Assembly (NCBI GenBank): GCA_043779285.1
Contig: JAYWEL010000001.1
Coordinates: 1 to 31,423, forward strand
Direction of reading: 5' to 3'
Source of the DNA: MGR-bin208 sp043779285
GTDB lineage: Bacteria; Bacteroidota; Bacteroidia; Chitinophagales; Chitinophagaceae
Length of the DNA stretch: 31,423 bases
The notes under the pieces are model-generated. The model ran no database searches, was not told the origin of the DNA, and worked only from the letters and a program-made list of their open reading frames with translations. Of this stretch, positions 9,783 to 18,348 are shown one piece after another. The first letter of the stretch is position 1. Each line of letters opens with the position of its first letter. The position numbers were made by a program, and so were the translations under genes.

Positions 9783-10340
9783 ATGAAAAAGATTCTTTCT
9801 ATAATGATGATAACTTCTTTACTGTTTAGCTCTTGCATTAAAGAGGAGGTAAAGCATTACACCGGTGTGGATTTTGTAGAGTTTGATGCGGCTGCTCTTA
9901 ATGCAGTTGCAGCTGGTGTAAATTTCCCAATTCTTGTAAGAGTACCTGTATATGGATTCGCAGCAGCAACTGCCAATCCAAGCATCACCAGGGCATCATC
10001 CTCGATTAAATTTCGTGTAAACCTGGTAGGTAAACAATCCACCGTTGATCAGGTGATTAAATTCAGAATTGCAACTGCAGACTATTCAGCCGTATTAGAC
10101 GTTACCAGTGGTACAAGTCAGCGACTTTCGGCATCAGCAGGAACTCATTTTAATACAACAGGAATTTTTACCATACCTGCAAATACCAGTTTTGGTGAAG
10201 TGGAAATAAATGTATTAAATACAGGATTGCCAGCTTCAACTGTTGCACGTTATTTGGTTCTTGAATTGGAAGGAAATGCAAACATAAAAGCGAGTACAAA
10301 TTATAAATTTTTAGGTATTCAGATTGCACAAACTCCCTGA
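9783..10340 (+). CDS. DUF4843-like surface lipoprotein, third member of the SusCD operon
   Basis: A 185-residue lipoprotein; its signal ends 'LLFSSC', with Cys 18 as the likely lipid anchor. The remaining sequence is beta-rich and low in charge, with 'HYTGVDFVEFD' at the start, an 'IKFRVNLVGKQSTVDQVIKFRI' strand pair, then 'AGTHF...FTIPANTSFGEVEINVLN' and 'YLVLELEGNANI'. This is the pattern of DUF4843/Calx-beta-like lipoproteins that often follow SusCD genes and probably assist substrate binding on the cell surface. It ends 23 bp before a strong terminator. The domain label is by pattern only; the position and lipobox are clear. Confidence 0.7.
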   Translation: MKKILSIMMITSLLFSSCIKEEVKHYTGVDFVEFDAAALNAVAAGVNFPILVRVPVYGFAAATANPSITRASSSIKFRVNLVGKQSTVDQVIKFRIATADYSAVLDVTSGTSQRLSASAGTHFNTTGIFTIPANTSFGEVEINVLNTGLPASTVARYLVLELEGNANIKASTNYKFLGIQIAQTP

Positions 10341-10362
10341 TTATAATCTGGCTTATTGATAT

Positions 10363-10400
10363 AAAAAAAGTCGGTCACAGTACAGTGGCCGACTTTTTTT
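10363..10400. terminator. Bidirectional intrinsic terminator between the SusCD operon and dctA
   Basis: The stem is GTCGGTCAC (10370-10378) paired with GTGGCCGAC (10385-10393), with one G-T wobble and loop AGTACA. A run of seven A lies on the left and seven or more T on the right, so the structure works on both strands. It closes the plus-strand SusC-SusD-lipoprotein operon and the convergent minus-strand dctA. Confidence 0.9.
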
Positions 10401-10419
10401 TATGACAGCAAATAGTTTT

Positions 10420-11664
10420 TTACCCTATTAATGCTTTTGCTGTTGGCAGATCAATTTCTTTTTCCCATTTTGCTATGACAATGGTTGCAACTGCATTGCC
10501 AATGATATTTGTCAAAGCCCTTCCTTCACTCATAAAACGATCAATGCCAAAAATCAAGGCAATGGCTGCCACCGGAATATGCCCTACCGTAGGAAGTGTA
10601 GCAGCAAGTACTATAAACCCACTACCCGTCACTCCCGCTGCACCTTTTGAAGTAAGCAGTAATACCAAAAGCAATGTAATCTGCTGCCCTATATCCATGG
10701 GAGTATTGGTTGCCTGTGCAAGAAATATTGCAGCCATGGTCAGATAAATTGATGTTCCATCAAGATTAAATGAATAGCCTGTTGGAATTACAAGTCCTAC
10801 TACTGGTTCTGAACATCCTACTTTTTCCAATTTATTGATAAGGCTTGGCATGGCAGCTTCAGATGATGATGTTCCTAATACAACCAATAATTCTTCCTTA
10901 ATAAAAGCTAACAACTTAAATAAATTGAAACCTGTATACTTCAGAATGCCCCCAAGAATAATGACTATAAATAAAATACAAGTAATGTAAAATGACCCCA
11001 TGAGTTGGCCAAGGGCAGCTAAAGATCCCAGTCCATATTTGCCGATGGTAAATGCCATGGCACCCAAAGCCCCTAATGGCGCAAGTTTCATGATCATCTT
11101 GATGATTGCAAACAGTCCATCCTCAAATGATTGAATAACCCTGATCAATGGTGCAGCTTTTTCGCCAATTTTTGACAATGCAAACCCCAACAGGACAGAA
11201 AAAAACAAGACCTGCAGAATATTGCTGGTAGATAATGAATTCACAATATTCTCCGGAATGATATTAATAATAAAATCCTTTAGAGACTGACTTTCACCCT
11301 GGGTAATAAAATTTTCGACCGCTTTAGTATCCAATGTTGCCGGATCAATATTCATTCCAACACCAGGCTTTAATAAATTGATGACAAGCAAACCGATTAT
11401 CAATGCAAATGTGGTAACAACTTCAAAATACAGGATTGCTTTTAATCCAACACGTCCTACTTTTTTTGTATTCTGCATTCCGGCAATTCCGGTTACGATG
11501 GTGCAAAAAATAATCGGGGCGATCATCATCTTTATCAATTTTATAAACCCATCCCCTAATGGTTTTAATTCTATCGCAAATGAAGGATAAAAATGTCCGG
11601 CTGCAATTCCAATCAAAATGGCAATAATTACCTGGAAATACAGGCTTTTCAAAAGTTTTTTCAC
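10420..11664 (-). CDS. dctA: C4-dicarboxylate:cation symporter (DctA type)
   Basis: A 414-residue inner-membrane transporter of the DAACS family. The N-terminus (KSLYFQVIIAILIGIAAGHF, then PLGDGFIKLIKMMIAPIIF) and the TSSSEAAMPSL, GYSFNLDGTSIYLTMAA, GAAGVTGSGFIVLAATLP and IDRFMSEGRALTN blocks are very close to the E. coli DctA I remember, closer than to glutamate carriers. DctA imports succinate, fumarate and malate with protons or sodium. The start codon is GTG at 11662-11664, which matches the family N-terminus. The gene begins 9 bp after the upstream esterase stop, so both are probably co-transcribed. No DctB/DctR-like regulator is nearby. Confidence 0.9.
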   Translation of the reverse strand: MKKLLKSLYFQVIIAILIGIAAGHFYPSFAIELKPLGDGFIKLIKMMIAPIIFCTIVTGIAGMQNTKKVGRVGLKAILYFEVVTTFALIIGLLVINLLKPGVGMNIDPATLDTKAVENFITQGESQSLKDFIINIIPENIVNSLSTSNILQVLFFSVLLGFALSKIGEKAAPLIRVIQSFEDGLFAIIKMIMKLAPLGALGAMAFTIGKYGLGSLAALGQLMGSFYITCILFIVIILGGILKYTGFNLFKLLAFIKEELLVVLGTSSSEAAMPSLINKLEKVGCSEPVVGLVIPTGYSFNLDGTSIYLTMAAIFLAQATNTPMDIGQQITLLLVLLLTSKGAAGVTGSGFIVLAATLPTVGHIPVAAIALIFGIDRFMSEGRALTNIIGNAVATIVIAKWEKEIDLPTAKALIG

Positions 11665-11673
11665 TGATTAATT

Positions 11674-12570
11674 TTATTGTTTTAAAAATCCATTTAAGAC
11701 GAGCCATTTAATCGAAGAAGGCATCCAGTATTCATCCTGCATCTTATTATACAATGCAAAACCATGCTCCCCTTTTTGATAAATGTGCAATTGAGCAGGA
11801 ATTCTATTTGCTGATAATCCATTAAAATAGGCAATACTATTTCCAACCAAAGCCGTACTGTCATCAGCAGCATGAATCAGAAATGCCGGAGGGGTAACTT
11901 TATTTATATACAATTCCGGAGAATATTGATTTTTCAAATGATTGGTAATATTGGCTCCCAGCAATACACTTCGGGAGGTTGATGTTTTAGAGGTCAACGA
12001 ATCTGTAAAACTTATTACAGGATATATCAATAATGAAAATGCCGGTTTTCTGAATGTTAATCCGGTAGATGCCATGGCTGCCAAATGACCTCCGGCAGAA
12101 AAACCAAGAATTCCAATTCGGGTCGTATCAAGATTCCATTTAGCTGCTCCCTGATAAACAATATTTATTGCTTGCTGAAGATCCAGCATGGGTGCTGTTT
12201 TGTAATCAATATAGGCTGAATCACGCCAGGTACGGTACTTCAAAACAAATGCAGTGATACCGTATTCTGCAAAAACTTTTGCCGCTTCATAGCCGCCATC
12301 TTCTATAGATAATCTGGAATAACCACCCCCGGGGCAAATAATAATTGAGGTTCTGTCTGAGTTGGGTTTTTTTGATTCAAAAACAGTCAGTGTCGGATTG
12401 GTAACATGGCTGACAAACGGCCTGCCTTTATCGGGTTTTGTAAAAACTTCTTTATCTGCAACGGGTAATGACCCGAGTGCCAACCCTTGATATAATACAA
12501 TAACTTCTTGTGCATTTGCATTCTTGCAAAAAGAAATCAAAAACAAAAATGCTATTATCGTAATTCTCAT
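11674..12570 (-). CDS. Exported alpha/beta hydrolase (acetyl-esterase / BD-FAE-like)
   Basis: A 298-residue exported enzyme with a signal peptide (1-21, ending NANAQ). An oxyanion HGGG-type motif appears as 'CPGGGY' at 79-84. The nucleophile elbow GFSAGG carries S158, the acid is D236 or D237 in HAADDS, and the histidine is H269 in KGEHGF. This order matches the BD-FAE/acetyl-xylan-esterase-like group of short-chain esterases. It acts in the periplasm; the substrate is unknown. The DctA gene starts 9 bp downstream, so an operon releasing and importing an organic acid is possible (inference). A hairpin terminator separates it from the S9 peptidase upstream. Confidence 0.8.
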   Translation of the reverse strand: MRITIIAFLFLISFCKNANAQEVIVLYQGLALGSLPVADKEVFTKPDKGRPFVSHVTNPTLTVFESKKPNSDRTSIIICPGGGYSRLSIEDGGYEAAKVFAEYGITAFVLKYRTWRDSAYIDYKTAPMLDLQQAINIVYQGAAKWNLDTTRIGILGFSAGGHLAAMASTGLTFRKPAFSLLIYPVISFTDSLTSKTSTSRSVLLGANITNHLKNQYSPELYINKVTPPAFLIHAADDSTALVGNSIAYFNGLSANRIPAQLHIYQKGEHGFALYNKMQDEYWMPSSIKWLVLNGFLKQ

Positions 12571-12621
12571 AAGGTATTTTGCTATTTGAATAATTGCACT
12601 AAAAATAGCAAAGTTTGGTAT

Positions 12622-12656
12622 AAAAAAAGAGGCTGTTTTTACAGTCTCTTTTTTTT
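12622..12656. terminator. Intrinsic terminator between the S9 peptidase and the esterase-dctA pair
   Basis: AAAGAGGCTGT (12626-12636) pairs with ACAGTCTCTTT (12641-12651) with one wobble and a TTTT loop. It is flanked by A and T runs. On the minus strand it lies 16 bp after the S9 peptidase stop and 50 bp before the esterase start, so it probably ends the peptidase transcript. Confidence 0.85.
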
Positions 12657-12671
12657 ATTCAACATCAATTT

Positions 12672-14750
12672 TTATTTTTTACTGAATTGCCGGTTAATAA
12701 ATTCAAAAGATGCTTCATAGGCTTTTACCCAATTGCGGTGCAGTAAAAAACTATGTACTTCATCCGGAAAAACCAATTGTTCAAAATATACATTTCGTTT
12801 CCGCAACATTTCTGCCAACCGAACCGTTTCTGTAAAGTTTACATTGCGGTCATCATCCCCATGAATAAACAGTACCGGTGATTTCCACCCGTCAATATAA
12901 TATTCGGGAGAAGATTGATAAGCCAGCTCTGCAAAGGCTTTTAATTTCTCCGGATTATATGAACTTACAAAATTTCTTATGCCCTCGTTCCAATCATGTA
13001 CTCCATGAATATCCACACCGGCAGCAAATAAATCAGAAGCACGGGCCAATCCATGTGCCGTCAAATACCCACCATAACTTCCGCCCCATAAAGCTATCTT
13101 AGTTCCATCCACATCCTCCCTGCTTTTTAAATACAATCCTGCTCCTGCCAGATCAAAATATTCGCTGGCTCCTTGTGCGCCATAGTTCAACGCTTCCCTG
13201 AATTCCATCCCATAACCAATTCCACTCCGGTAGTTTAAGGAAATGACTACATAACCTTTGTTTGCAAAATATTGATTGAGGGCAAATGCATTGGAGTAAT
13301 ACTGGCCATAATTAAACGTCAATAACATTTGTCGTCTTGAGCCACCATGCGTAAATATCAACGCAGGATGTTTGTCACCAGGTTTATGATTGGCCGGTAA
13401 AAAAATCTGTGCCGGTATTTTCATGCCGTCTGTGGCAGTAATCATAATGGCTTGAGGAATTACCATGGAGGTTTGAGGAAATGCTACGGGAAAAATTTCT
13501 TTGGCCAAATCTGTAAAAGCTCCAGCATTAGAAAGCAATGCAGGCCATGCAGGTTTTTGTGCAGTGGCATATAAAACTGCCAATCCATTTTCTGTTTGCA
13601 CCGGCGACCATTCTGCATTTTTTGTTTTTGAAACCTGAATTGCTAAACCAGTTTTTACATCTGCCTGCCAGATATGTCTCCGGTCTATATCTCCAATATT
13701 CGTTGTATAAAAAACGGTTTGTAAATTTTTGCTCATGGTTACATTTTCCACTTCGCCTTCACCGGGAGTCAGAAGCCTGGTTTTGCCAGTAGATAAATCC
13801 AGTGCATATAATAATTGCCATCCTGTTTTTTCCCAGGGAAAAATAAGCTGGTTGCCGGCTGCCCATATCAATTGATTGTCTACCACAGGTACTTCATTGT
13901 TGGCTACACTTCCTTTCCCTTCATCGGCTTTCCAAACTTCTTTTGTAATGCCGCTTTTAAAATTATGCAAATGAATTGACCACGGATAACCTTCTCTTCT
14001 GGGCGTAAAAGGTAAATTATTTTTTACAGCCGGGCTTCTTCTGAAAACCAACTGCTGCCCGTCAGGACTCCATGCCGGCGCATCATCCAGGTCGATGGAT
14101 GGATTGATGAAATCGAAAGACTTATTTAAAAAACTGTAGATGCCAATGAATGAATGATCGCCACGGTTACTTGTAAATACTATTTTGTTACCATCCGGTG
14201 ACCAGCGAATCTGGGATTGAGTTCCTCTTGATTGAAAAAGTTTTTGTGTTTTGAAAGCAGTATCAGAAAGTGATATGGTCCAGACCTGACCCCCATTCAG
14301 ATAAGCCAATATTTTTCCATCCGGCGAAATTTTTGGATAAGACCCCTGCCCGATTTTTTGCAAAGCTGTTCCATCCCGATTGATGATATATAAGACCCTT
14401 TCTGTAGAAACCTGCAACAGTGCAGGATTGGCTGACTCACCCTTAATGTTATTACTATTGCCCCGGATGAATACGATGCGGTTGCCGTCGGGTGTAAATG
14501 CGAGGCTGTTTATTTCAACGCCTTCATCTCCTTTATAGCTGGTTATTTGTTTTACTGTAAATGATGGAGCTTCTGCCAGAAAAATATTTCGTTCACCTTT
14601 ATTATTAAAAACCAAGGCAATGTTTTTACCATCGGCAGAACTTTTCAAATCGGTGGGAAAAGGAACTGATAAAACAGACTCCATACTGAATTGTGCAAAC
14701 AAGGAACCTGAAATAATTAATTGCAGGATGAATTGATAGATAAATTTCAT
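12672..14750 (-). CDS. Exported S9-family (prolyl oligopeptidase-type) peptidase
   Basis: A 692-residue serine peptidase with a signal peptide (1-20, ending SLFAQ). Residues of about 30-400 form the beta-propeller with TolB/PD40-like repeats (SFTPDGN, PKISPDGK, IRWSPDGN, AWSPDGQ). The C-terminal alpha/beta-hydrolase domain carries the full triad: S558 in WGGSYGGY, D634 in HGDDDRNV and H666 in EVHSF. The propeller and catalytic order match acylaminoacyl-peptidase/dipeptidyl-peptidase-like S9 enzymes, which cleave short peptides. Periplasmic location is expected. Its transcript ends at the hairpin at 12622-12656. It fits the peptide-scavenging theme of the window. Confidence 0.92.
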   Translation of the reverse strand: MKFIYQFILQLIISGSLFAQFSMESVLSVPFPTDLKSSADGKNIALVFNNKGERNIFLAEAPSFTVKQITSYKGDEGVEINSLAFTPDGNRIVFIRGNSNNIKGESANPALLQVSTERVLYIINRDGTALQKIGQGSYPKISPDGKILAYLNGGQVWTISLSDTAFKTQKLFQSRGTQSQIRWSPDGNKIVFTSNRGDHSFIGIYSFLNKSFDFINPSIDLDDAPAWSPDGQQLVFRRSPAVKNNLPFTPRREGYPWSIHLHNFKSGITKEVWKADEGKGSVANNEVPVVDNQLIWAAGNQLIFPWEKTGWQLLYALDLSTGKTRLLTPGEGEVENVTMSKNLQTVFYTTNIGDIDRRHIWQADVKTGLAIQVSKTKNAEWSPVQTENGLAVLYATAQKPAWPALLSNAGAFTDLAKEIFPVAFPQTSMVIPQAIMITATDGMKIPAQIFLPANHKPGDKHPALIFTHGGSRRQMLLTFNYGQYYSNAFALNQYFANKGYVVISLNYRSGIGYGMEFREALNYGAQGASEYFDLAGAGLYLKSREDVDGTKIALWGGSYGGYLTAHGLARASDLFAAGVDIHGVHDWNEGIRNFVSSYNPEKLKAFAELAYQSSPEYYIDGWKSPVLFIHGDDDRNVNFTETVRLAEMLRKRNVYFEQLVFPDEVHSFLLHRNWVKAYEASFEFINRQFSKK

Positions 14751-14859
14751 GGATGTATTTTAAAAATGAATAAAGAATAGCTGACCGCACTTGCCGAAAC
14801 TATTATTCAATATTACTTTAAAATCATCAATGTATTTCAATAGTATTTATAGCACAAGC

Positions 14860-16200
14860 TTATTTTTCTATCCCAATTTTAATTTTCTTGTTTTTTATTT
14901 TTGCTTCTTTGATCAACTGTAAAACCGGGTTTACTTTTGATTTACGGATAGCCACATACGAGAAAAAATCCTTTACTTCAATCAATCCAATCTCTTCTTT
15001 TTTCAAATTTCCACGGTTGGTGAAAAACCCGACAATATCCATTTTGTTGATCTTATCTTTTTTTCCGGCAGCTACAAACAAAGTGCTCCACTTGGGTTTA
15101 TCTGGAAGTGTAGTGGTTTCGGGCAATTCAATCATTGTTTTATCCTGCACATAAGACGGTAATTTTTCATCGGGTGCAATGATCAAAATAGCTGTCCCGG
15201 TTGCATCCATCCGGGCGGTTCGTCCGTTACGGTGGGTGAACACTTCTTCACTGGATGGTAAATGAAAATGAATGATGTATCGGAGATAGGCAATATCCAA
15301 ACCTCTTGAAGCAAGATCGGTTGTTATCAAAATATCTGATGTGCCGTTTCTAAATTTGCATAATGCCTTATCCCGGTCTTTTTGTTCCAATGCGCCATGA
15401 TAGTATACATTGGTCAAACCTCTGTCCGTTAACAAACGGCTGGTTCTTTCCACGGCATCCCGATGATTGCAAAATACAATAGTAGAACGACCGCCCAACA
15501 TACAAATTAATCGAAACAAGGAATCAATCTTATCACTGACATTCGATTTTAATACCTGAATAGCCAGGGCTTCCGAAACTTCTCCACTTAAAAAATCAAC
15601 TTTTTGTGGATCTTTCATTCCAATAAAATCCGGGATCTCCACATTACCGGTAGCGGAAGTTAGAATGCGTTTATTGATATTTTTCATCGACTCGAGTAGG
15701 AAGGTCATCTCACCCTGAAACCCTAATTCCAGTGACTTATCAAACTCATCCATCACCAGCGTTTCAATGCCATCGGTTTTAATATTTCCACGTCGAAAGT
15801 GATCGCCTAGTCGTCCCGGGGTACCGATTACCAAGGCCGGAGCTTCCAATAAATTATTCTCTTCTATCTCCCTTTTGTGGCCACCATAGCAACAAGTTAC
15901 TTTAAAACCCGTAGCCATGTCTTTAAAAACTTTTTCAATCTGTAACGCCAATTCTCGGGATGGAACAACAATCAAAGCCTGTGTAGTATTCTTTTTATCT
16001 GCATCCAGCAATTGCAGCAAGGGCAATAAAAAAGCCAATGTTTTACCCGATCCGGTATCCGACAACAAAACCACATTATCCTGTTTTTCAATAGCATCAA
16101 TAGAAGCCAGTTGCATTTTATTTAATGCATCGATTTTTAAATGCCCGAGTATTTTTTTTACTGAATTATTTTTCAATAGCATAGCTGCAAAAGTAGGCAA
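14860..16200 (-). CDS. DEAD-box-family RNA helicase, DbpA-like
   Basis: A 446-residue helicase (440 if the in-frame ATG at 16182 is used). RecA domain 1 has motif I SDTGSGKT (47-54), Ia PSREL, Ib TPGR, motif II DEFD (151-154) in place of DEAD, and motif III SAT. Domain 2 has 'DILITTDLASRGLD' and motif VI HRNGRTAR. The C-terminal 75 residues (KWSTLFVAAGKKDKINKMDIVGFF, then EIGLIEVKDFFSYVAI) match the DbpA RNA-binding domain that targets 23S rRNA helix 92. A role in 50S ribosome assembly is therefore likely (family knowledge). It is a single gene in the minus direction. AGGG lies only one base before the first ATG, which does not decide the start. Confidence 0.88.
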   Translation of the reverse strand: MPTFAAMLLKNNSVKKILGHLKIDALNKMQLASIDAIEKQDNVVLLSDTGSGKTLAFLLPLLQLLDADKKNTTQALIVVPSRELALQIEKVFKDMATGFKVTCCYGGHKREIEENNLLEAPALVIGTPGRLGDHFRRGNIKTDGIETLVMDEFDKSLELGFQGEMTFLLESMKNINKRILTSATGNVEIPDFIGMKDPQKVDFLSGEVSEALAIQVLKSNVSDKIDSLFRLICMLGGRSTIVFCNHRDAVERTSRLLTDRGLTNVYYHGALEQKDRDKALCKFRNGTSDILITTDLASRGLDIAYLRYIIHFHLPSSEEVFTHRNGRTARMDATGTAILIIAPDEKLPSYVQDKTMIELPETTTLPDKPKWSTLFVAAGKKDKINKMDIVGFFTNRGNLKKEEIGLIEVKDFFSYVAIRKSKVNPVLQLIKEAKIKNKKIKIGIEK

Positions 16201-16260
16201 ACCCTTGCAGGCTGATACATTATATATTCATGATCAAGAAATCTGCTAGAAATTTCTCTT

Positions 16261-16306
16261 ATTCGTGTTAGCATATTCTAAATTTATTGAATATACTAAC
16301 ACGAAT
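16261..16306. repeat. 18-base inverted repeat between the membrane protein and the helicase
   Basis: ATTCGTGTTAGCATATTC (16261-16278) is repeated inverted at 16289-16306 with one mismatch, around a 10-base AT-rich loop. It lies 5 bp after the stop of the gene ending at 16312 and 60 bp before the helicase start. No T run follows on the minus strand, so it is not a textbook terminator. It may still be a transcript-end hairpin or a regulatory site of the helicase. Confidence 0.6.
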
Positions 16307-16311
16307 TGCAA

Positions 16312-16851
16312 TCAAAACAATTGTACTCCCCATAAAAGCAGTAATGCCAATGCTATAATTACGGTAAGCAAACCAATCGTAGTCCACCCCAAAATGCTTG
16401 CCGTTTTTCCTTTTCTGCTTTTGGGATTTTCTTTAGATGCCTGATTACCCATTACTATTGCCATCACAGCTAAAGGAATAGATAAATAATAAATAACTGA
16501 AATAAATAAAACACCCAAACCAAGTATGCCAAGTATCAATGCCAAATCCCCTTTATTTCTTTTTCTATCTTTTTTAATTTCCTTACCCGGTCCTTGTTCC
16601 TTTTTTAATTTATGTTGTAGAATTTTGTACCCGATTTTTCCCTTTAGACAGAGTTGTAGTAAGCTTAATCTTTCAAATTCCCGGATGCCCAAATTTGAAA
16701 TATCCAATCTGGGAAAGGCATTTTCACTTAAAGCCTTTGCATCAGATGCTTGCAAAGTTTGGACCGGAAAACTTAATAGAGTTGCAGAAGCACTTGCCGA
16801 GATGGATAAAAACAGTGTACCAATAAACATTATTTTTCTCAATACAATCAT
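16312..16851 (-). CDS. DUF4190-like small membrane protein with signal peptide
   Basis: A 179-residue protein. Residues 1-24 look like a signal peptide (LFLSISASASA). A polar, partly basic middle (about 25-105) is followed by two C-terminal membrane segments, at about 105-130 (LALILGILGLGVLFISVIYYL) and 150-175 (SILGWTTIGLLTVIIALALLLLW). They are separated by 'MAIVMGNQASKENPKSRKG', the arrangement of the DUF4190 type found in many Bacteroidota membrane proteins. Function is unknown. It lies just downstream (in minus direction) of the ATPase/TPR array but has no visible relation to it. Confidence 0.7.
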   Translation of the reverse strand: MIVLRKIMFIGTLFLSISASASATLLSFPVQTLQASDAKALSENAFPRLDISNLGIREFERLSLLQLCLKGKIGYKILQHKLKKEQGPGKEIKKDRKRNKGDLALILGILGLGVLFISVIYYLSIPLAVMAIVMGNQASKENPKSRKGKTASILGWTTIGLLTVIIALALLLLWGVQLF

Positions 16852-16928
16852 TATCGAGATTACGAATTATTTGTCAGCCATGAAAATATTCATTCAAGAT
16901 TCCATAAGATCTTTTACCCGAAAAGATT

Positions 16929-17027
16929 CTACCCTTCCAATTCCTCAATTGTTTTCTTTGCCGCTGCCAGCCGAATCGCTTTGTTCTTCTCCACTAATTT
17001 ATGCGTAGCCCATTTTTGTAAGTGATG
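16929..17027 (-). pseudogene. Relic of the 3' end of a TPR/three-TM gene (left array boundary)
   Basis: Thirty-three codons read HHLQKWATHKLVEKNK, then AIRLAAAKKTIEELEG and a TAG stop at 16929-16931. They match the last codons of the three intact TPR proteins (HHKLEKWATHKLVEKNK and so on) nearly residue for residue. No start codon or TPR region precedes it; 71 bp upstream (in minus direction) is the stop of the first ATPase at 17099. In the intact units an ATPase is followed by a TPR gene, so this is what remains of the TPR partner of that ATPase after loss of its first 430 or so codons, or a recombination scar. Confidence 0.85.
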
Positions 17028-17098
17028 ATAAAAAGCAGCAGAATGAAGATAAATACAACAGTGGGTTATGGTTTTTTTATACTTGAGTTAATTGGCTT

Positions 17099-18253
17099 TT
17101 ATAAATTCATTACTTCTGTCCATGGAGCAATGCTCATGGTTTCGGTGATCATTTTATTGCTGTTGCCGCCATTTATTAAAATGCAATTACTTTTTGGTTG
17201 TAATTTTTGCCAATATTTTATCCCGCGGAACATATTGTTATCTGCTTTTTTGCCTGCTTTTATTTCTATTGCCATGGGCTCTCCATTCCGTTCAGTAATT
17301 AAATCAACTTCGTTGCCAATACTATCCCTGAAAAAATACATACCATCATGTAAACCCTCATTGAAATTATTTTTTCTTATTTCTGAAATTATCCAGTTTT
17401 CAAAAATGCTTCCATAAGCAGTATGTTTTTGTAAGGCCGTACTACTTTTTATGCCCAGCAAGTGACAAAGCAATCCCGTATCACAAAAATAAAGTTTGGG
17501 GCTTTTTACAATCCGCTTGTTCATATTATTATGCCAGGGTTGCAGCAGGTAAATAATGTAGCTGTTTTCCAGTAAGCCCAACCATGCTAAGATGGTTTTA
17601 GTGTCAACACCGGTTTGCTTTGCCAGTTCATCCCGGTTAAGGATTTGCCCGGCATAATTGGCACACAAATAAATAAAGCGGTTAAATGCAGCAAGGTTGG
17701 TAATGTTACGTAACAGCCTCACATCTCTTTGCACATAAGTTTGTACATAACTGTTGAGCCAGGTGTCAGGGATTAATTTTTCATTCCAGATTTCCGGGTA
17801 ACCGCCAGTAAGAATATGTTTGTTTACATCTTTAACCGCCAGTTTTGCATTTACCAGTTCTGCATAGCTAAAAGGCAATAAGGATAAATAGCCTGCCCTG
17901 CCCGCCAGTGATTGCAATACCTGTTCCTGCAACAAGAAATTATTGGAACCTGTAAGAATGAATTGACCCCGTTTAGTATTATTATCTAAAATTTCCTGCA
18001 GATAACGGAATACATCCGGCACCCGTTGTACCTCATCAAACACGGCGCCATTACGGTATTGTTTTAAAAATGTTTCTGTGTTTAATTCTGCCTCATGCTG
18101 CACGGAGGGGTTTTCAAAATTTACATAAGGCTTGTCTTTAAATAATTGTTTGCTCAGGGTGGTTTTGCCGCTTTGCCGCGGGCCTGTAATACACAATGCC
18201 CTGAATTGGGTAAGTGCCTGTTTGGCTTCAGGCAGTATTAAACGGGTAACCAT
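17099..18253 (-). CDS. AAA/DUF4143 ATPase, subfamily A (array ATPase 1)
   Basis: A 384-residue cytoplasmic protein. The N-terminal AAA_14-type P-loop ATPase has Walker A GPRQSGKT (24-31), Walker B VFDEVQR with D73/E74, and a sensor-like 'FILTGSNNFLL' near 100. A winged-helix-like segment sits at about 205-245 (LAKQTGVDTKTILAWLGLLENS). The C-terminal DUF4143 part contains a PD-(D/E)XK-like motif: D317 (GNEVDLI), then E330-I-K332. All key residues are intact. The family is widespread and mobile in bacteria and archaea, with no settled function. It closely resembles the ATPase at 19800-20957. An operator-like tandem palindrome abuts its start, and a TPR 3'-end relic follows it. Confidence 0.88.
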   Translation of the reverse strand: MVTRLILPEAKQALTQFRALCITGPRQSGKTTLSKQLFKDKPYVNFENPSVQHEAELNTETFLKQYRNGAVFDEVQRVPDVFRYLQEILDNNTKRGQFILTGSNNFLLQEQVLQSLAGRAGYLSLLPFSYAELVNAKLAVKDVNKHILTGGYPEIWNEKLIPDTWLNSYVQTYVQRDVRLLRNITNLAAFNRFIYLCANYAGQILNRDELAKQTGVDTKTILAWLGLLENSYIIYLLQPWHNNMNKRIVKSPKLYFCDTGLLCHLLGIKSSTALQKHTAYGSIFENWIISEIRKNNFNEGLHDGMYFFRDSIGNEVDLITERNGEPMAIEIKAGKKADNNMFRGIKYWQKLQPKSNCILINGGNSNKMITETMSIAPWTEVMNL

Positions 18254-18255
18254 AT

Positions 18256-18332
18256 CAATTCCATTTTTGTAAAAATATGTAAAATATGGAATCCAATTCC
18301 AGATTTGTCAAAAAATGTAAAATATGGAATTG
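18256..18332. promoter_or_regulatory. Tandem palindromic operator upstream of ATPase 1
   Basis: Two adjacent units of about 37-39 bp (18256-18292 and 18294-18332) each start CAATTCCA and end in ATGTAAAATATGGAAT, which occurs exactly at 18277-18292 and 18315-18330. The ends are inverted, so each unit is an imperfect palindrome. The centre has GGAAT, two bases, AATTCC, then ATTTGTC, and closely resembles the palindrome in front of ATPase 2. It lies between the TPR1 stop and the ATPase 1 start codon, which is only 2 bp away. Confidence 0.7.
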
Positions 18333-18348
18333 GCGGTTTTCCCTGGCA

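Noticed and set aside
16907..16929. Small hairpin (ATCTTTT/AAAAGAT) after the left TPR relic as a terminator
   Set aside because: Only seven AT-rich base pairs and no T run on the minus strand.
17022..17417. Plus-strand hydrophobic ORF opposite the end of ATPase 1
   Set aside because: It is the antisense of ATPase 1 and the 3' relic; its hydrophobicity arises from reading AT-rich coding DNA backwards.
18256..18332. Repeats here as a short CRISPR array
   Set aside because: Only two imperfect palindromic units without regular spacers, located at an ATPase start; no cas genes.
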